Below are positions 9,539 through 17,382 of a DNA stretch of 64,000 bases, one piece after another. The notes under the pieces are model-generated. The model was given only the letters and a program-made list of their open reading frames with translations. It had not been told where the DNA came from and did not search any database. The position numbers and the translations under genes are program-made. This DNA is from Xanthocytophaga flava. GTDB lineage: Bacteria; Bacteroidota; Bacteroidia; Cytophagales; 172606-1. The first letter of the stretch is position 1. Each line of letters opens with the position of its first letter. The stretch covers positions 124,001-188,000 of the forward strand of contig JASJOS010000002.1 of assembly GCA_030068525.1 (NCBI GenBank), read 5' to 3'.

Positions 9539-10528
9539 TTAAACGGTAAGTTTTTTAATCCGGTTACTTATCTCATTTAATTCTTCCGATACATCTGTTT
9601 CAGATTCCCACTTGCGTATTTTTTCTTCTGTGTTGAGCAAGAATTGTCGGTAAGATTCTGACTGTTCACGCATTGGACGATGTGATAAAGCCTGAGTGAT
9701 TTTTGCCCATTCCTGTAAAAAATGAAGCATAGACTTGTCCATATATGTGTTTATAAAAAGTTGCCATATATACTCTTCTGCCACTTCGGAAGGATGGATC
9801 ATATCTGCTTTATAGAAACGATAGTCTCGTAAATCATCCATCATAATTTCATAGGCTGGAAAATAGCTGATATTTGAAAATCGTTCTATCAGATGATGAC
9901 ACACAACCCGTAACAGAGATTTACTGGCACTATTGAGTATAAGTGTATCCTTGATATGGCGAACCGGGCTAACGGTCAAAATTATCTTCAGATTTGGATT
10001 GCTTACTATTAATTTGGAGAATGCATTTTCCAATGCAGACAGAATTTCTGTTTCTGACAACATTCGTTTGGTGAATATATTCTGACCTGATACCTTATGG
10101 CAGTTACTTACTACTTGCTGATCACTGATAAGTTGATAGATAATGGAAGTGCCTAAAGTAAGGATCAGAAAATCTGCTTTTTTAAAAAATGAAGACGTCT
10201 GTTGAATGGCATTTTCAAGCTTTGTTGTTAATTCTTCTTGTGTAGATGCACTCAGACGGGAGTGAAAATCATAATGGTACCAATAATCCTGTACCAGCAC
10301 GAATCTGTCAGGATTTATGGTTTGTTGGTTTAATGACAATTCTAGCAACTGGGCTAGTGAGATGGGATTGAAAACCGTACCATAGGGGTTGACAAGCACT
10401 TTTAGTTTATTGTGGTATAAGCGAGTTCCCATTACATCTGCAAAGCAGGAACCTATAGTTACCACATAAGATTGCAGAGAGAGACGAAAAGGAGAGGAGA
10501 GGGGCGAAATATTGGTTCGAAACTCCAT
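9539..10528 (-). CDS. GSCFA-domain protein
   Basis: 329 residues. The N-terminal motif 'VVTIGSCFADVMGTRL' (about residues 22-37), followed by 'VNPYGTVFNPISLA', is the signature that names the GSCFA family, an SGNH/GDSL-like group common in Bacteroidota. 'LTLGTSIIYQL' and 'LTVSPVRHIKD' are further conserved blocks, and 'DMIHPSEVAEEYIW' near 240-255 supplies the His expected near the end of SGNH enzymes. No signal peptide is seen. It lies after the terminator of the rplI operon, so it should have its own promoter in the short gap at 10529-10566. The substrate is unknown. Confidence 0.85.
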   Translation of the reverse strand: MEFRTNISPLSSPFRLSLQSYVVTIGSCFADVMGTRLYHNKLKVLVNPYGTVFNPISLAQLLELSLNQQTINPDRFVLVQDYWYHYDFHSRLSASTQEELTTKLENAIQQTSSFFKKADFLILTLGTSIIYQLISDQQVVSNCHKVSGQNIFTKRMLSETEILSALENAFSKLIVSNPNLKIILTVSPVRHIKDTLILNSASKSLLRVVCHHLIERFSNISYFPAYEIMMDDLRDYRFYKADMIHPSEVAEEYIWQLFINTYMDKSMLHFLQEWAKITQALSHRPMREQSESYRQFLLNTEEKIRKWESETDVSEELNEISNRIKKLTV

Positions 10529-10566
10529 GTCGACAAGTTTTGATTATATGAATTGCCTATAAAACA

Positions 10567-10594
10567 AAAAGCGTTTCGATATCGAAACGCTTTT
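10567..10594. terminator. Perfect palindromic terminator after rplI
   Basis: A 28-bp perfect inverted repeat (AAAAGCGTTTCGAT and its complement) lies 36 bp past the rplI stop on the minus strand. The A/T flanks give a T-run in both directions, so it can work bidirectionally; it separates the ribosomal operon from the GSCFA gene. Confidence 0.8.
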
Positions 10595-10630
10595 CATATA
10601 ACAGTTTGTATTAAAAGACTCTATTTTATA

Positions 10631-11077
10631 TTAGTCTCCTATTACATTAAATTTAATTTTATGTTTTACCTCTTTGTGAAGATCAAGAGTAGCTGTATAG
10701 TTACCAACTGATTTTACTTCACTATCCAAAGAGATTTTCTTTCTGTCAACTTCAAATCCTTTAGAACGTAGAGCATCAGAAATTTGTGTAGTAGTTACTT
10801 TTCCGAAGATTTTACCACTTTCACCTACTTTAGCTGCAATTTCAAGTGTGATATCACCAATATTTGTTGCTAGTTCTTCTGCATCTTTACGAAGTTTCTC
10901 AGCTTTGTGAGCAACTTGTTTCACATTTTCTGCCTGGATCTTTTTAGCTGACTCGGTAGCCACAATTGCATATCCCTTTGGAATCAGGAAATTGCGAGCA
11001 TATCCGGGACGAACCTGTACCAGGTCGTTTTTATAGCCTAATCCCGCTATGTCTTCTTTTAAGATAATTTCAATCAT
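10631..11077 (-). CDS. rplI: 50S ribosomal protein L9
   Basis: 148 residues, the usual L9 length. The N-terminal RNA-binding domain has 'MIEIILKEDIAGLGYKNDLVQVRPGYARNFLIPKGYA' character, followed by the long connecting helix and a C-terminal domain with 'GKIFGKVTTTQI'. It is the last gene of the rpsF-rpsR-rplI operon, 92 bp after rpsR, and is followed by a strong terminator. Confidence 0.97.
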   Translation of the reverse strand: MIEIILKEDIAGLGYKNDLVQVRPGYARNFLIPKGYAIVATESAKKIQAENVKQVAHKAEKLRKDAEELATNIGDITLEIAAKVGESGKIFGKVTTTQISDALRSKGFEVDRKKISLDSEVKSVGNYTATLDLHKEVKHKIKFNVIGD

Positions 11078-11097
11078 ATGAATATAAATCTTTAGTC

Positions 11098-11159
11098 GTT
11101 AGTTGAAAATAGTTAGTCATTAGTAGAAAAGAACAATTGACTTGTTACTAACAACTAAC
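11098..11159. repeat. Inverted repeat in the rpsR-rplI gap
   Basis: GTTAGTTG (11098-11105) and CAACTAAC (11152-11159) are exact inverse complements, and further GTTAGT/ACTAAC arms lie between them. The transcript could fold into an extended hairpin just ahead of rplI. Whether it regulates or only marks a processing site cannot be told from the sequence. Confidence 0.5.
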
Positions 11160-11169
11160 TGATAACATA

Positions 11170-11421
11170 TTATTTCAGACCATCCGCTACATATGGTAAC
11201 AGAGCCAGGTGTCTGGCACGTTTGATCGCTAATGTAACTTTGCGCTGATACTTCAAGCTTGTTCCTGTAATACGGCGAGGTAAAATTTTACCTTGTTCGT
11301 TAATGAACTTCAACAGGAAGTTTGCGTCTTTGTAGTCGATATATTTGATACCGTTTTTCTTAAAGCGACAATACTTTTTGCGGGTATCGGTTTTGTGCAA
11401 AGGCTCGTTTTGTAATGTCAT
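11170..11421 (-). CDS. rpsR: 30S ribosomal protein S18
   Basis: 83 residues. The block '[26 protein letters not shown]' and '[34 protein letters not shown]' is the S18 core that packs against S6 on the platform of the 30S subunit. The start lies 3 bp after the rpsF stop, indicating tight co-translation. Confidence 0.97.
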   Translation of the reverse strand: MTLQNEPLHKTDTRKKYCRFKKNGIKYIDYKDANFLLKFINEQGKILPRRITGTSLKYQRKVTLAIKRARHLALLPYVADGLK

Positions 11422-11424
11422 GAT

Positions 11425-11808
11425 TTAGTTCTCCTTTTCTGTAGTTGAAACTTCTTTTTGCTCTTTCTTTCTACCAACCAGACCTTTCCGGCGCCGTTCG
11501 TTGTAGTCGATTGCATACTTATCAAGAACGGTTGTCAGGAAGCGTATGATCTTTTCATCGCGGCGGTACTCGATTTCAAGAGTACTTACTTTCAGAGGAT
11601 CTGCTTTGAACTCAATCAAATAATAGAAGCCATTGCTTTTGTGCTGAATCGGATAGGCTAGTTTACGTAGTCCCCAGTTTTCTTCGTGGATAATCTCAGC
11701 TCCGATAGATTCCTGAAGCACTTTTTTGAATTTTTCGACCGCATCCTTCATCTGAACTTCAGATAAAACGGGAGTTAAAATGAATACGGTCTCATAATTT
11801 TTCGTCAT
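11425..11808 (-). CDS. rpsF: 30S ribosomal protein S6
   Basis: 127 residues. '[27 protein letters not shown]' and '[23 protein letters not shown]' are the S6 fold that pairs with S18. The C-terminal tail is rich in Lys and Glu, as often in Bacteroidota. It is the first gene of the operon and lies about 45 bp below a well-formed Bacteroidota promoter. Confidence 0.97.
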   Translation of the reverse strand: MTKNYETVFILTPVLSEVQMKDAVEKFKKVLQESIGAEIIHEENWGLRKLAYPIQHKSNGFYYLIEFKADPLKVSTLEIEYRRDEKIIRFLTTVLDKYAIDYNERRRKGLVGRKKEQKEVSTTEKEN

Positions 11809-11850
11809 GGTAAAATGAACTTTTTGTTATGAGATAAATTTTTCGAGGCG

Positions 11851-11882
11851 CAAAGGTAGAAATATTATTATTCCTATCCAAA
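11851..11882 (-). promoter_or_regulatory. Promoter of the rpsF-rpsR-rplI operon
   Basis: On the minus strand the -7 element TACCTTTG (11851-11858) lies 20 bp downstream of TTTG (11879-11882). This is the TTTG-N19/20-TAnnTTTG arrangement of Bacteroidota primary-sigma promoters. The transcript would begin about 40 nt before the rpsF start codon. Confidence 0.72.
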
Positions 11883-11945
11883 TAGATATAATGTATTTTA
11901 CACCAGAAAGCAGCGTTTATTTAACTAAGACAGAAATAATACAAA

Positions 11946-11974
11946 AAAGACGATCAGTTTTGCTGATCGTCTTT
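11946..11974 (-). terminator. Rho-independent terminator after the coiled-coil protein gene
   Basis: A 12-bp stem (AAAGACGATCAG / CTGATCGTCTTT) with a five-base loop, followed on the minus strand by TTTTTT. It ends the gene at 12007-12927 and lies upstream of the ribosomal operon promoter. Confidence 0.85.
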
Positions 11975-12006
11975 CGCTGAGAGTTATATATTAGTGTTTT
12001 CTCTTA

Positions 12007-12927
12007 TTATTTTACTACAAAAGAACCAGAACCAATCTGGAATTCATCTGCATATAATTCTACTGTATGCTTTCCAGCTTTGTAAGGACTACCTTTCGCA
12101 AATACGAAATCTACTTTCTGACGAGTTTTGTCATATAAGATATCTTTTTTAGCAGTATAGAAAGCTTCTTTTCCATCAACAGTAAAAGTTCCACCACCAG
12201 TTGCCATATCAAATACAGCTGCACCATCAGGTTCTACTAAACGCATATATACAGTGTGAGTACCTGCTTCTGAAATTTTGTTTTCGGCTATATCAAACAT
12301 GATTTTTATGCGATCGATTTTTTTGCTTTTGTATTCACCGCCATCACGTTCTTTACCTTTTTCATTTAGTACATTTATTACTAAGTTTTCGGCTTTCAAC
12401 GCTCCACCAACACGTACTTTTTCTGCCAGGTCACGTTTCTGTGCATCTATTGTACTGATAGAGTCTGTCAAACGTACTTGCTTACCTTTCAGATCTGTAT
12501 TTTCACCATATAAAGTTTCATTTTGTTTTTTGAGCACTACAAGTTCCTCATCTTTAGCTACCAGCATCTCTTCGTACTTCTTGATTTGTGCTATGTATTT
12601 TTTGCGTTCAGAAACTGTAGAGTTTTTCAGGTATACTTTATCTTTTTCCAGTTGTTCTTTTACTTTTTGAAGCGATTCTACATCTCCACCTAGTTTTTGA
12701 ACTTCTGCAATACGTTTGTCATATTCCTGCTCCAGAGAATCTAGTTTGGCTAGTGTAGCATCTTTTTCTGCTTCTACTGTTTGATTGGTTTGAGTAAGCG
12801 CTTTGTTTTTATCACGCTCTTTTAAATTTAAATAGAATAAGACACCATTAAGAGCAACTAAAATAGCGATAAGAGCCGTCAGCAAAATTTTTCTGCTGTT
12901 TGATTTTTCAGGCGTTTGTTCAGTCAT
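12007..12927 (-). CDS. Membrane-anchored coiled-coil protein of unknown function
   Basis: 306 residues. A short polar N-terminus is followed by one membrane segment (about 13-33, 'ILLTALIAILVALNGVLFYLNL') and a long coiled coil (about 38-170, rich in Lys/Glu/Gln heptads). A compact C-terminal domain (about 175-306) is beta-rich, with 'AGTHTVYMRLVEPDGAAVF' and 'VDFVFAKGSPYKAGKHTVELYADE'. The predicted topology puts the coil and C-terminal domain in the periplasm. I recognise the architecture as widespread in Cytophagales but know no function. It is a single-gene unit with its own terminator. Confidence 0.75.
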   Translation of the reverse strand: MTEQTPEKSNSRKILLTALIAILVALNGVLFYLNLKERDKNKALTQTNQTVEAEKDATLAKLDSLEQEYDKRIAEVQKLGGDVESLQKVKEQLEKDKVYLKNSTVSERKKYIAQIKKYEEMLVAKDEELVVLKKQNETLYGENTDLKGKQVRLTDSISTIDAQKRDLAEKVRVGGALKAENLVINVLNEKGKERDGGEYKSKKIDRIKIMFDIAENKISEAGTHTVYMRLVEPDGAAVFDMATGGGTFTVDGKEAFYTAKKDILYDKTRQKVDFVFAKGSPYKAGKHTVELYADEFQIGSGSFVVK

Positions 12928-13285
12928 AAGATTTGTTAAGTGAAATTAGTTAACGAAAGAATTTTACGTAATATTATTTTTTTTGTTACAGAGTCTGTTA
13001 ATCTATATCAGATTGCTTGTCTTAAGACAAAGGAATCCAAAGGGTATGAGCACTATTGTGCCTTTACTAAAATTATTACAGAGTTGTTTTTTAAAGTTTG
13101 AATCTAAATACGAAATTTTTGGAAAAAAGTTTAAACAAAGATGTTAAAAATAGTAAATCAAGAATTTATCTCCGTCTTTTAATAAAAATGTTTTAACAGC
13201 TAAACAGCGTTCTATATTCATTTACTTGATCCCTTTCCAAATACTAGTTTGGTAGAGTATAAAAAAAACTGTAAAAAATTCATGC
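12928..13285. other. Non-coding gap between surE and the coiled-coil gene
   Basis: 358 bp of AT-rich sequence. It holds a 14-bp perfect palindrome (TTGTCTTAAGACAA, 13017-13030), too short to interpret, and otherwise nothing I can name. It must contain the promoter of the minus-strand coiled-coil gene. Confidence 0.5.
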
Positions 13286-14074
13286 CTACTTGGTTGAGAT
13301 CTCCCATTGATTAAGATAAGGGAATGTGTGATAGGCTGTCATATCAAAGCCACAGGGTACAATAGATATATATCCATTATTGAGTGCCCACATATCTGTA
13401 TCTTCACCTTTATCCAGATCAACAAATTCTCCATTCATCCAGAAGTAAGGTCTACCATGAGGGTCAGTGCGTTTTTCAAAGTTTTCTGTATATTTCGCCT
13501 GAGCTTGCCGACATATCTTAACACCTTTAATAGGTCCCTCTGTCTGAGAAGGAATATTGACATTTAATGCAACATGTGAAGGTAGTCCTGACGTCAATAC
13601 TTGCAGCGCAATTTGTTTGATATATTCTAAACAATGAGAGAAATCTGCTGTTAGAGAATAATCACATAGTGAAAATCCAATAGCAGGCAATCCTTCAATC
13701 GCTGCTTCAATGGCGGCAGACATCGTGCCTGAGTATAATACACTAATAGAAGAATTGCTACCATGATTAATACCACTTACTACCAGATCCGGGCGACGGT
13801 TTTTCAATACATGATGTTTGGCAAGTTTTACACAATCTGCCGGAGTGCCAGAACATTCGTAAGCTTCTATTCCCTCTGTTTCAAATGCAATAGAACTATC
13901 CAGTCGTAACGTATTACCTATGGTGATAGCATGCCCCATGCCTGATTGAGGGCTATTTGGAGCAACTACTACAACTTCTCCAATCTGATGCATGGTTTCT
14001 ACCAAAGCTCTGATACCACGGGAGGTAATACCATCGTCATTGGATACTAATATAAGCGGCTTTCGTTTAGTCAT
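13286..14074 (-). CDS. surE: 5'/3'-nucleotidase SurE
   Basis: 262 residues, normal SurE length. The metal site is visible as Asn12-Asp13-Asp14 in 'LVSNDDG', Ser44 in 'SPQSGMG' and Asn103 in 'SGINHGSN'; 'GTPADCV' (76-82) is also conserved. The enzyme removes phosphate from nucleoside monophosphates in a metal-dependent way. A -7-like element TATATTTG lies 30-37 bp upstream, so it is probably transcribed on its own. Confidence 0.95.
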   Translation of the reverse strand: MTKRKPLILVSNDDGITSRGIRALVETMHQIGEVVVVAPNSPQSGMGHAITIGNTLRLDSSIAFETEGIEAYECSGTPADCVKLAKHHVLKNRRPDLVVSGINHGSNSSISVLYSGTMSAAIEAAIEGLPAIGFSLCDYSLTADFSHCLEYIKQIALQVLTSGLPSHVALNVNIPSQTEGPIKGVKICRQAQAKYTENFEKRTDPHGRPYFWMNGEFVDLDKGEDTDMWALNNGYISIVPCGFDMTAYHTFPYLNQWEISTK

Positions 14075-14103
14075 ATAAAAAAGATAGATAGAAAAATAGC
14101 GGA

Positions 14104-14111
14104 CAAATATA
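14104..14111 (-). promoter_or_regulatory. Probable -7 element for surE
   Basis: TATATTTG on the minus strand fits TAnnTTTG and would start a transcript about 25 nt before surE. I see no good TTTG element at the expected upstream distance, so the call is tentative. Confidence 0.4.
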
Positions 14112-14129
14112 AATAGATAAGTATGTTAA

Positions 14130-14768
14130 CTATTCATACTTACTGACTTTATCCTTGTAATTTGAATAATTGTATTGGTTGATAATTCGGATCAGGTCGT
14201 CTTTGTCATTGTAACGTAAACCTGAGTCTTCTATGAATGTTCGGATATAACCAGATTTATCTTTGAGCAGGTATTCAAAATCTTTTCTTGTGCCCCGATA
14301 GACCCGTATTTTACCATCTGCAAAACCAAAATAAAAATCGAACGATAGTTGTGCCTGGGTAAATCTGCTTCCAGCCCATGTATTCTGAACGACAACAATT
14401 TTTTCACGTCCTAGCAATGAGACGGTGCCTTCTGTGAGCATCTCAAATATGGTAGGTGAAACATATCTGTTGTTTAATGCATACGGGAATACATAAAAGT
14501 TTCTATCTCTTTTACTTGCAGGATCATAGGCTTGTATCCATTTGATCTGGCGGGAAGTGTAGGTTTTGACTGTATTGTTTGCAAGATAAATCTGCACAAG
14601 GTTATTATCCAGTTCAAAACGGAGTGTACACTGTATCGTATCGCCTTCACTGTCCTGTAGAAGAAGTTTTCCTTTTACCCAGTCTGCGCCAAATACATTG
14701 ACCTGGCCTTGTACTGATGGTATAAGTAAAACACTGAAGGCCAAAAAGAAATAAATAGTGATCCGCAT
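14130..14768 (-). CDS. Secreted protein of unknown function
   Basis: About 212 residues from the chosen start. A longer frame begins at 14804, but Met at 14768 opens a clear signal peptide (MRITIYFFLAFSVLLIPSVQG), and a -7 element at 14774-14781 would exclude the longer start. The mature protein has 'KGKLLLQDSEGDTIQCTLRFELDNN' and 'NRYVSPTIFEMLTEGTVSLLGREKI', features shared with Bacteroidota periplasmic proteins that begin with a conserved 'G.l.l.dg.' strand. No catalytic motif is seen. Confidence 0.65.
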   Translation of the reverse strand: MRITIYFFLAFSVLLIPSVQGQVNVFGADWVKGKLLLQDSEGDTIQCTLRFELDNNLVQIYLANNTVKTYTSRQIKWIQAYDPASKRDRNFYVFPYALNNRYVSPTIFEMLTEGTVSLLGREKIVVVQNTWAGSRFTQAQLSFDFYFGFADGKIRVYRGTRKDFEYLLKDKSGYIRTFIEDSGLRYNDKDDLIRIINQYNYSNYKDKVSKYE

Positions 14769-14773
14769 GTTGG

Positions 14774-14781
14774 CAAAGGTA
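14774..14781 (-). promoter_or_regulatory. -7 element almost touching the start codon of the secreted protein
   Basis: TACCTTTG on the minus strand, followed by CC, is a very good Bacteroidota -7 element. It lies only 5 bp before the ATG at 14768, so the transcript would be leaderless or nearly so. Confidence 0.5.
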
Positions 14782-14836
14782 AGTAGTGCGGAAACAAAAG
14801 GCAATGGGAAGAAGAAATTGCTAAATATAGAGAAGA

Positions 14837-14873
14837 AAAGGCGGCGTAAGCTTTATACTATACACCGCCTTTT
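14837..14873 (-). terminator. Hairpin terminator after the small unknown gene
   Basis: Arms AAAAGGCGGCGTA and TACACCGCCTTTT with a single mismatch and an 11-base loop. It starts 5 bp past the stop of the gene at 14879 and gives a T-run on the minus strand. Confidence 0.7.
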
Positions 14874-14878
14874 GGTAT

Positions 14879-15100
14879 TCAGTCATCAATACGCTGAATC
14901 AGTTGAATCATTATCTGATGCTGATCTCCATCCGGGTCCTGAAGGGTAAAAATCAGACGGGGATTATCTAGCTTGACATTATTATCTACTTTAGTGATTG
15001 TATAATCGGAAAGTTGTTTCTGTATTTCTTCCTTTAAGTTTGCGATAACATTTGCAAATTCTACCTCAAGAGTACTGGGATTATAAAAAACTGTTTTCAT
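14879..15100 (-). CDS. Small protein of unknown function
   Basis: 73 residues from Met at 15100 (MKTVFYNPS...). The frame is open to 15163, but the extra residues are unlike the rest. It has a helical middle ('LEVEFANVIANLKEEIQKQL') and two beta-like stretches ('PRLIFTLQDPDGDQHQIMIQLIQ'). It ends just before a terminator. I do not recognise a family. Confidence 0.6.
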   Translation of the reverse strand: MKTVFYNPSTLEVEFANVIANLKEEIQKQLSDYTITKVDNNVKLDNPRLIFTLQDPDGDQHQIMIQLIQRIDD

Positions 15101-15248
15101 AATAAGAATAAGGTTAATGCTTCTTTTGCAAGTTGTATATTTTTGCGGTTTTAAAAAATACAAATAATTGCAAGAAAAACCATAGTGTAATATTCAAGAC
15201 ATAAACGATAAGGAGAGTTAAAATGATATGCCCGTACTATGATATTTC

Positions 15249-15665
15249 TTAAAGCGAAGTACCTTGTTCATATATAATTTCAAATGCCCGATCTACAGAG
15301 TTAAAACGGACGACAATTGTTTTTGCATCAGCTTTTCCTGTTGTACAAGTACTAGCTGGCTCCAGAAAGTAAAGATAGGATTTCATATGACGATCTTCAA
15401 GGCGTTGAAAATCAGGCTTTCCCAATACATCAATAATTTCCATCTGATCTAATCCCTTGAGCTTGGATTTTATCTGCTCAAAATCTTTTTTCATTGCCAA
15501 TCGTTGGCCTGAACATGCTTTGTAGTCTTTTTTCCAGGCTATTGAATCAAATTCTTTGAACTGATTCTGATCAGCAGAACATGATAAAAAAAATAATGTC
15601 AGTATGGATACATAACTAAATCGCATTAGCAGAACACAAACAGAGATTATAGGTATAGGTTTCAT
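15249..15665 (-). CDS. Small lipoprotein, possibly BamE/SmpA-like
   Basis: 138 residues from the first Met; the Met at residue 14 (MRFSYVSILTLFFLSC) is an equally good start and gives a cleaner signal peptide. The lipobox is FLSC followed by Ser. The mature part has 'KLKGLDQMEIIDVLGKPD', which is like the helix-turn motif of BamE/SmpA lipoproteins ('..G.t..eV...lG.Pd'), then 'YLYFLEPASTC' and 'VVRFNSVDRAFEI'. The family link is by motif only. It lies 18 bp downstream of the TPR lipoprotein gene and is probably in the same transcript. Confidence 0.6.
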   Translation of the reverse strand: MKPIPIISVCVLLMRFSYVSILTLFFLSCSADQNQFKEFDSIAWKKDYKACSGQRLAMKKDFEQIKSKLKGLDQMEIIDVLGKPDFQRLEDRHMKSYLYFLEPASTCTTGKADAKTIVVRFNSVDRAFEIIYEQGTSL

Positions 15666-15683
15666 AAAAGCAGTATTACACTG

Positions 15684-16451
15684 TTAATTTTTGCAGTACA
15701 TTTCAATGGCTTGTTTGGCCTCTGGATAGCCTAGTTCATCTGAGCGATGTAAATGTTCACACCCATCTTCCTTATTCTTACTAAGTAATTCTTCCAGGCC
15801 AAGTGTATAGTAGCCTTTGGCAAATCTGGGATTGACCTGAATGCTATGCTGAAAATCATCCAAAGCACCCTGTACATCCTGAATCCTTAATTTTGTGGTT
15901 CCGCGGTTATAATAGTAATCGTGGTTTTGCGGATTTAATAAAATAGCTTTGCTGAAATCCTGCAATGCTTCCGGAAATTGATTTAGTTGAAAGTAAATGA
16001 CTCCCCGATTAAAATAAATATCTGCTGTATCTGGTGCCAGTTGAACCGCCTTGCTAAAGTCTGCCAATGCTGGCTGCCATTTTTGTTGTGCAGCCTGATT
16101 CCTTCCTCGGTTATAGTAAGGCTTGTATGTATTGGAATTTAGCTTAATTGCCTGATCAAAATCCAGTTGTGCTGCCGCATATTGTTTCAGTTCCAGATTG
16201 GCGACACCCCTGGCATTTAGTGCATCTACATTTTCAGGATCTTTTTCGATAGCTTTATTTAAAAAATCCAGTGCTCCTTTAAAGTCTCCTTGCTGCATCA
16301 TTTGTCTGCCTTTTTCAAGAAATGCCTCAGATGAACTAGAACAGGATATTGCAGAGATGAAACAAATGATACAAAACGTATACAAATGCAATTTTTTGAA
16401 ACCGGATAGTCTAAATCCGGATTTTATAGTAAAAAGGTATGTAGTCATCAA
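15684..16451 (-). CDS. TPR-repeat lipoprotein
   Basis: 255 residues. The N-terminal membrane segment ends in a lipobox (ISC, about residue 37) and is followed by about five tetratricopeptide repeats from 45 to 215 ('ALDFLNKAIEKDPENVDALNARG' type). The C-terminal end has 'EDGCEHLHRSDELGYPEAKQAI' with a final Cys, which is shared in outline with the TPR lipoprotein at 58053-59099. TPR proteins mediate protein contacts, probably here in the periplasm. It lies 6 bp after the TrpF-like gene and is likely co-transcribed with it. Confidence 0.8.
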   Translation of the reverse strand: MMTTYLFTIKSGFRLSGFKKLHLYTFCIICFISAISCSSSSEAFLEKGRQMMQQGDFKGALDFLNKAIEKDPENVDALNARGVANLELKQYAAAQLDFDQAIKLNSNTYKPYYNRGRNQAAQQKWQPALADFSKAVQLAPDTADIYFNRGVIYFQLNQFPEALQDFSKAILLNPQNHDYYYNRGTTKLRIQDVQGALDDFQHSIQVNPRFAKGYYTLGLEELLSKNKEDGCEHLHRSDELGYPEAKQAIEMYCKN

Positions 16452-16457
16452 TTTGAA

Positions 16458-17078
16458 TTATTCTGTTTCTAATACTTCTAATATTTCTGCCAGATCATCA
16501 AAGTCTTTATAACCTGGACGTATTTCCTGTCCGCCTTTGAGTGCTATTCCTTTTAATGGTATAGAAGAAAGGGTTTGTAAAATACTATTTTGCTGAATTC
16601 CAAATCCTAGTATTATTGGATAATGTTCTGCAATTTGAGTTAAGTGATACCCAATTTCTGGAGTGATGCTATCTTCTTCTGATTCTATAAGAAAATAGGA
16701 GACATATGGCTTAATAGAATCATATTGGGTCTGGAAGTTTTGTAGAGATAAATCTTCACTCCATGATATTTTACAGAGTAGAGTAAGGTTAGCTGCTTGC
16801 AAACCCTTCCAATCTGATGAATTTATAAGCTGTAATCCGTCTATTGGATAGTTTTTAACCAGTTCCTGAAGTGCATCTGGTTCAATAGATTCTACTTCCC
16901 CAATAAGTTGTACACCTGCTACCCATTCTGTTATTGATTGAAAAGTGGTTGGATCAACAAATGTTTCAGCATATGGGTCTAATGAGAATCCCAGCATATC
17001 TACTCCCATACCCGCACAGTAACGGGCATCACTCAAATTGGTAACTGCACTGATTTTAACAAATGTTTGAAGAGACAT
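16458..17078 (-). CDS. TrpF-like beta/alpha-barrel protein lacking the catalytic residues
   Basis: 206 residues with the outline of phosphoribosylanthranilate isomerase: 'VKISAVTNLSDARYCAGMGVDMLGFSLDP' at 7-35, a 'GLQLI' strand at 81-85, 'LGFGI' at 157-161 and a phosphate-loop-like 'GIALKGGQEIRPGYKDFDDL' at 177-196. In true TrpF the first strand reads KICG, with the catalytic Cys, and the general acid is the Asp of 'LLDS'. Here Ser10 replaces the Cys and Glu132 replaces the Asp. No other trp gene is nearby. It is probably not a tryptophan enzyme; its present role is unknown. Confidence 0.75.
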   Translation of the reverse strand: MSLQTFVKISAVTNLSDARYCAGMGVDMLGFSLDPYAETFVDPTTFQSITEWVAGVQLIGEVESIEPDALQELVKNYPIDGLQLINSSDWKGLQAANLTLLCKISWSEDLSLQNFQTQYDSIKPYVSYFLIESEEDSITPEIGYHLTQIAEHYPIILGFGIQQNSILQTLSSIPLKGIALKGGQEIRPGYKDFDDLAEILEVLETE

Positions 17079-17382
17079 AATGGAAAATTTCTGATTTCTG
17101 TAAACCTTTCATTCAAGGTTATATAGGATCTTCGAACGGGATGCTCCTCTTCTATAGATGCTATTAACTTTGAAGATGCAAGATTACACAGCAAAGATCG
17201 GATTTCCATTTTTCTGAAAGATTTTGTGATTGGAATTTATTAACCGAAATTTACGTTCATTGTCCATAATCAGTTTTGAGGCAATTTATACACAAGTGTT
17301 GTGTTTTGATTTATACAGAAGCTACAGATAGCTGAAGATTTTTGGTTTAGCGGTATAAGACAAACGTAAAACAAATGAAATT
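17079..17382. other. Divergent promoter region between the TrpF-like gene and mnmA
   Basis: 304 bp between divergent genes. A TAACTTTG on the plus strand (17165-17172) fits the -7 consensus but lies over 200 bp before mnmA and lacks an upstream partner. No RNA gene or repeat is apparent. Confidence 0.4.

Noticed and set aside
13017-13030. 14-bp perfect palindrome TTGTCTTAAGACAA
   Set aside because: Too short and single. With no second copy near, there is no case for an operator.
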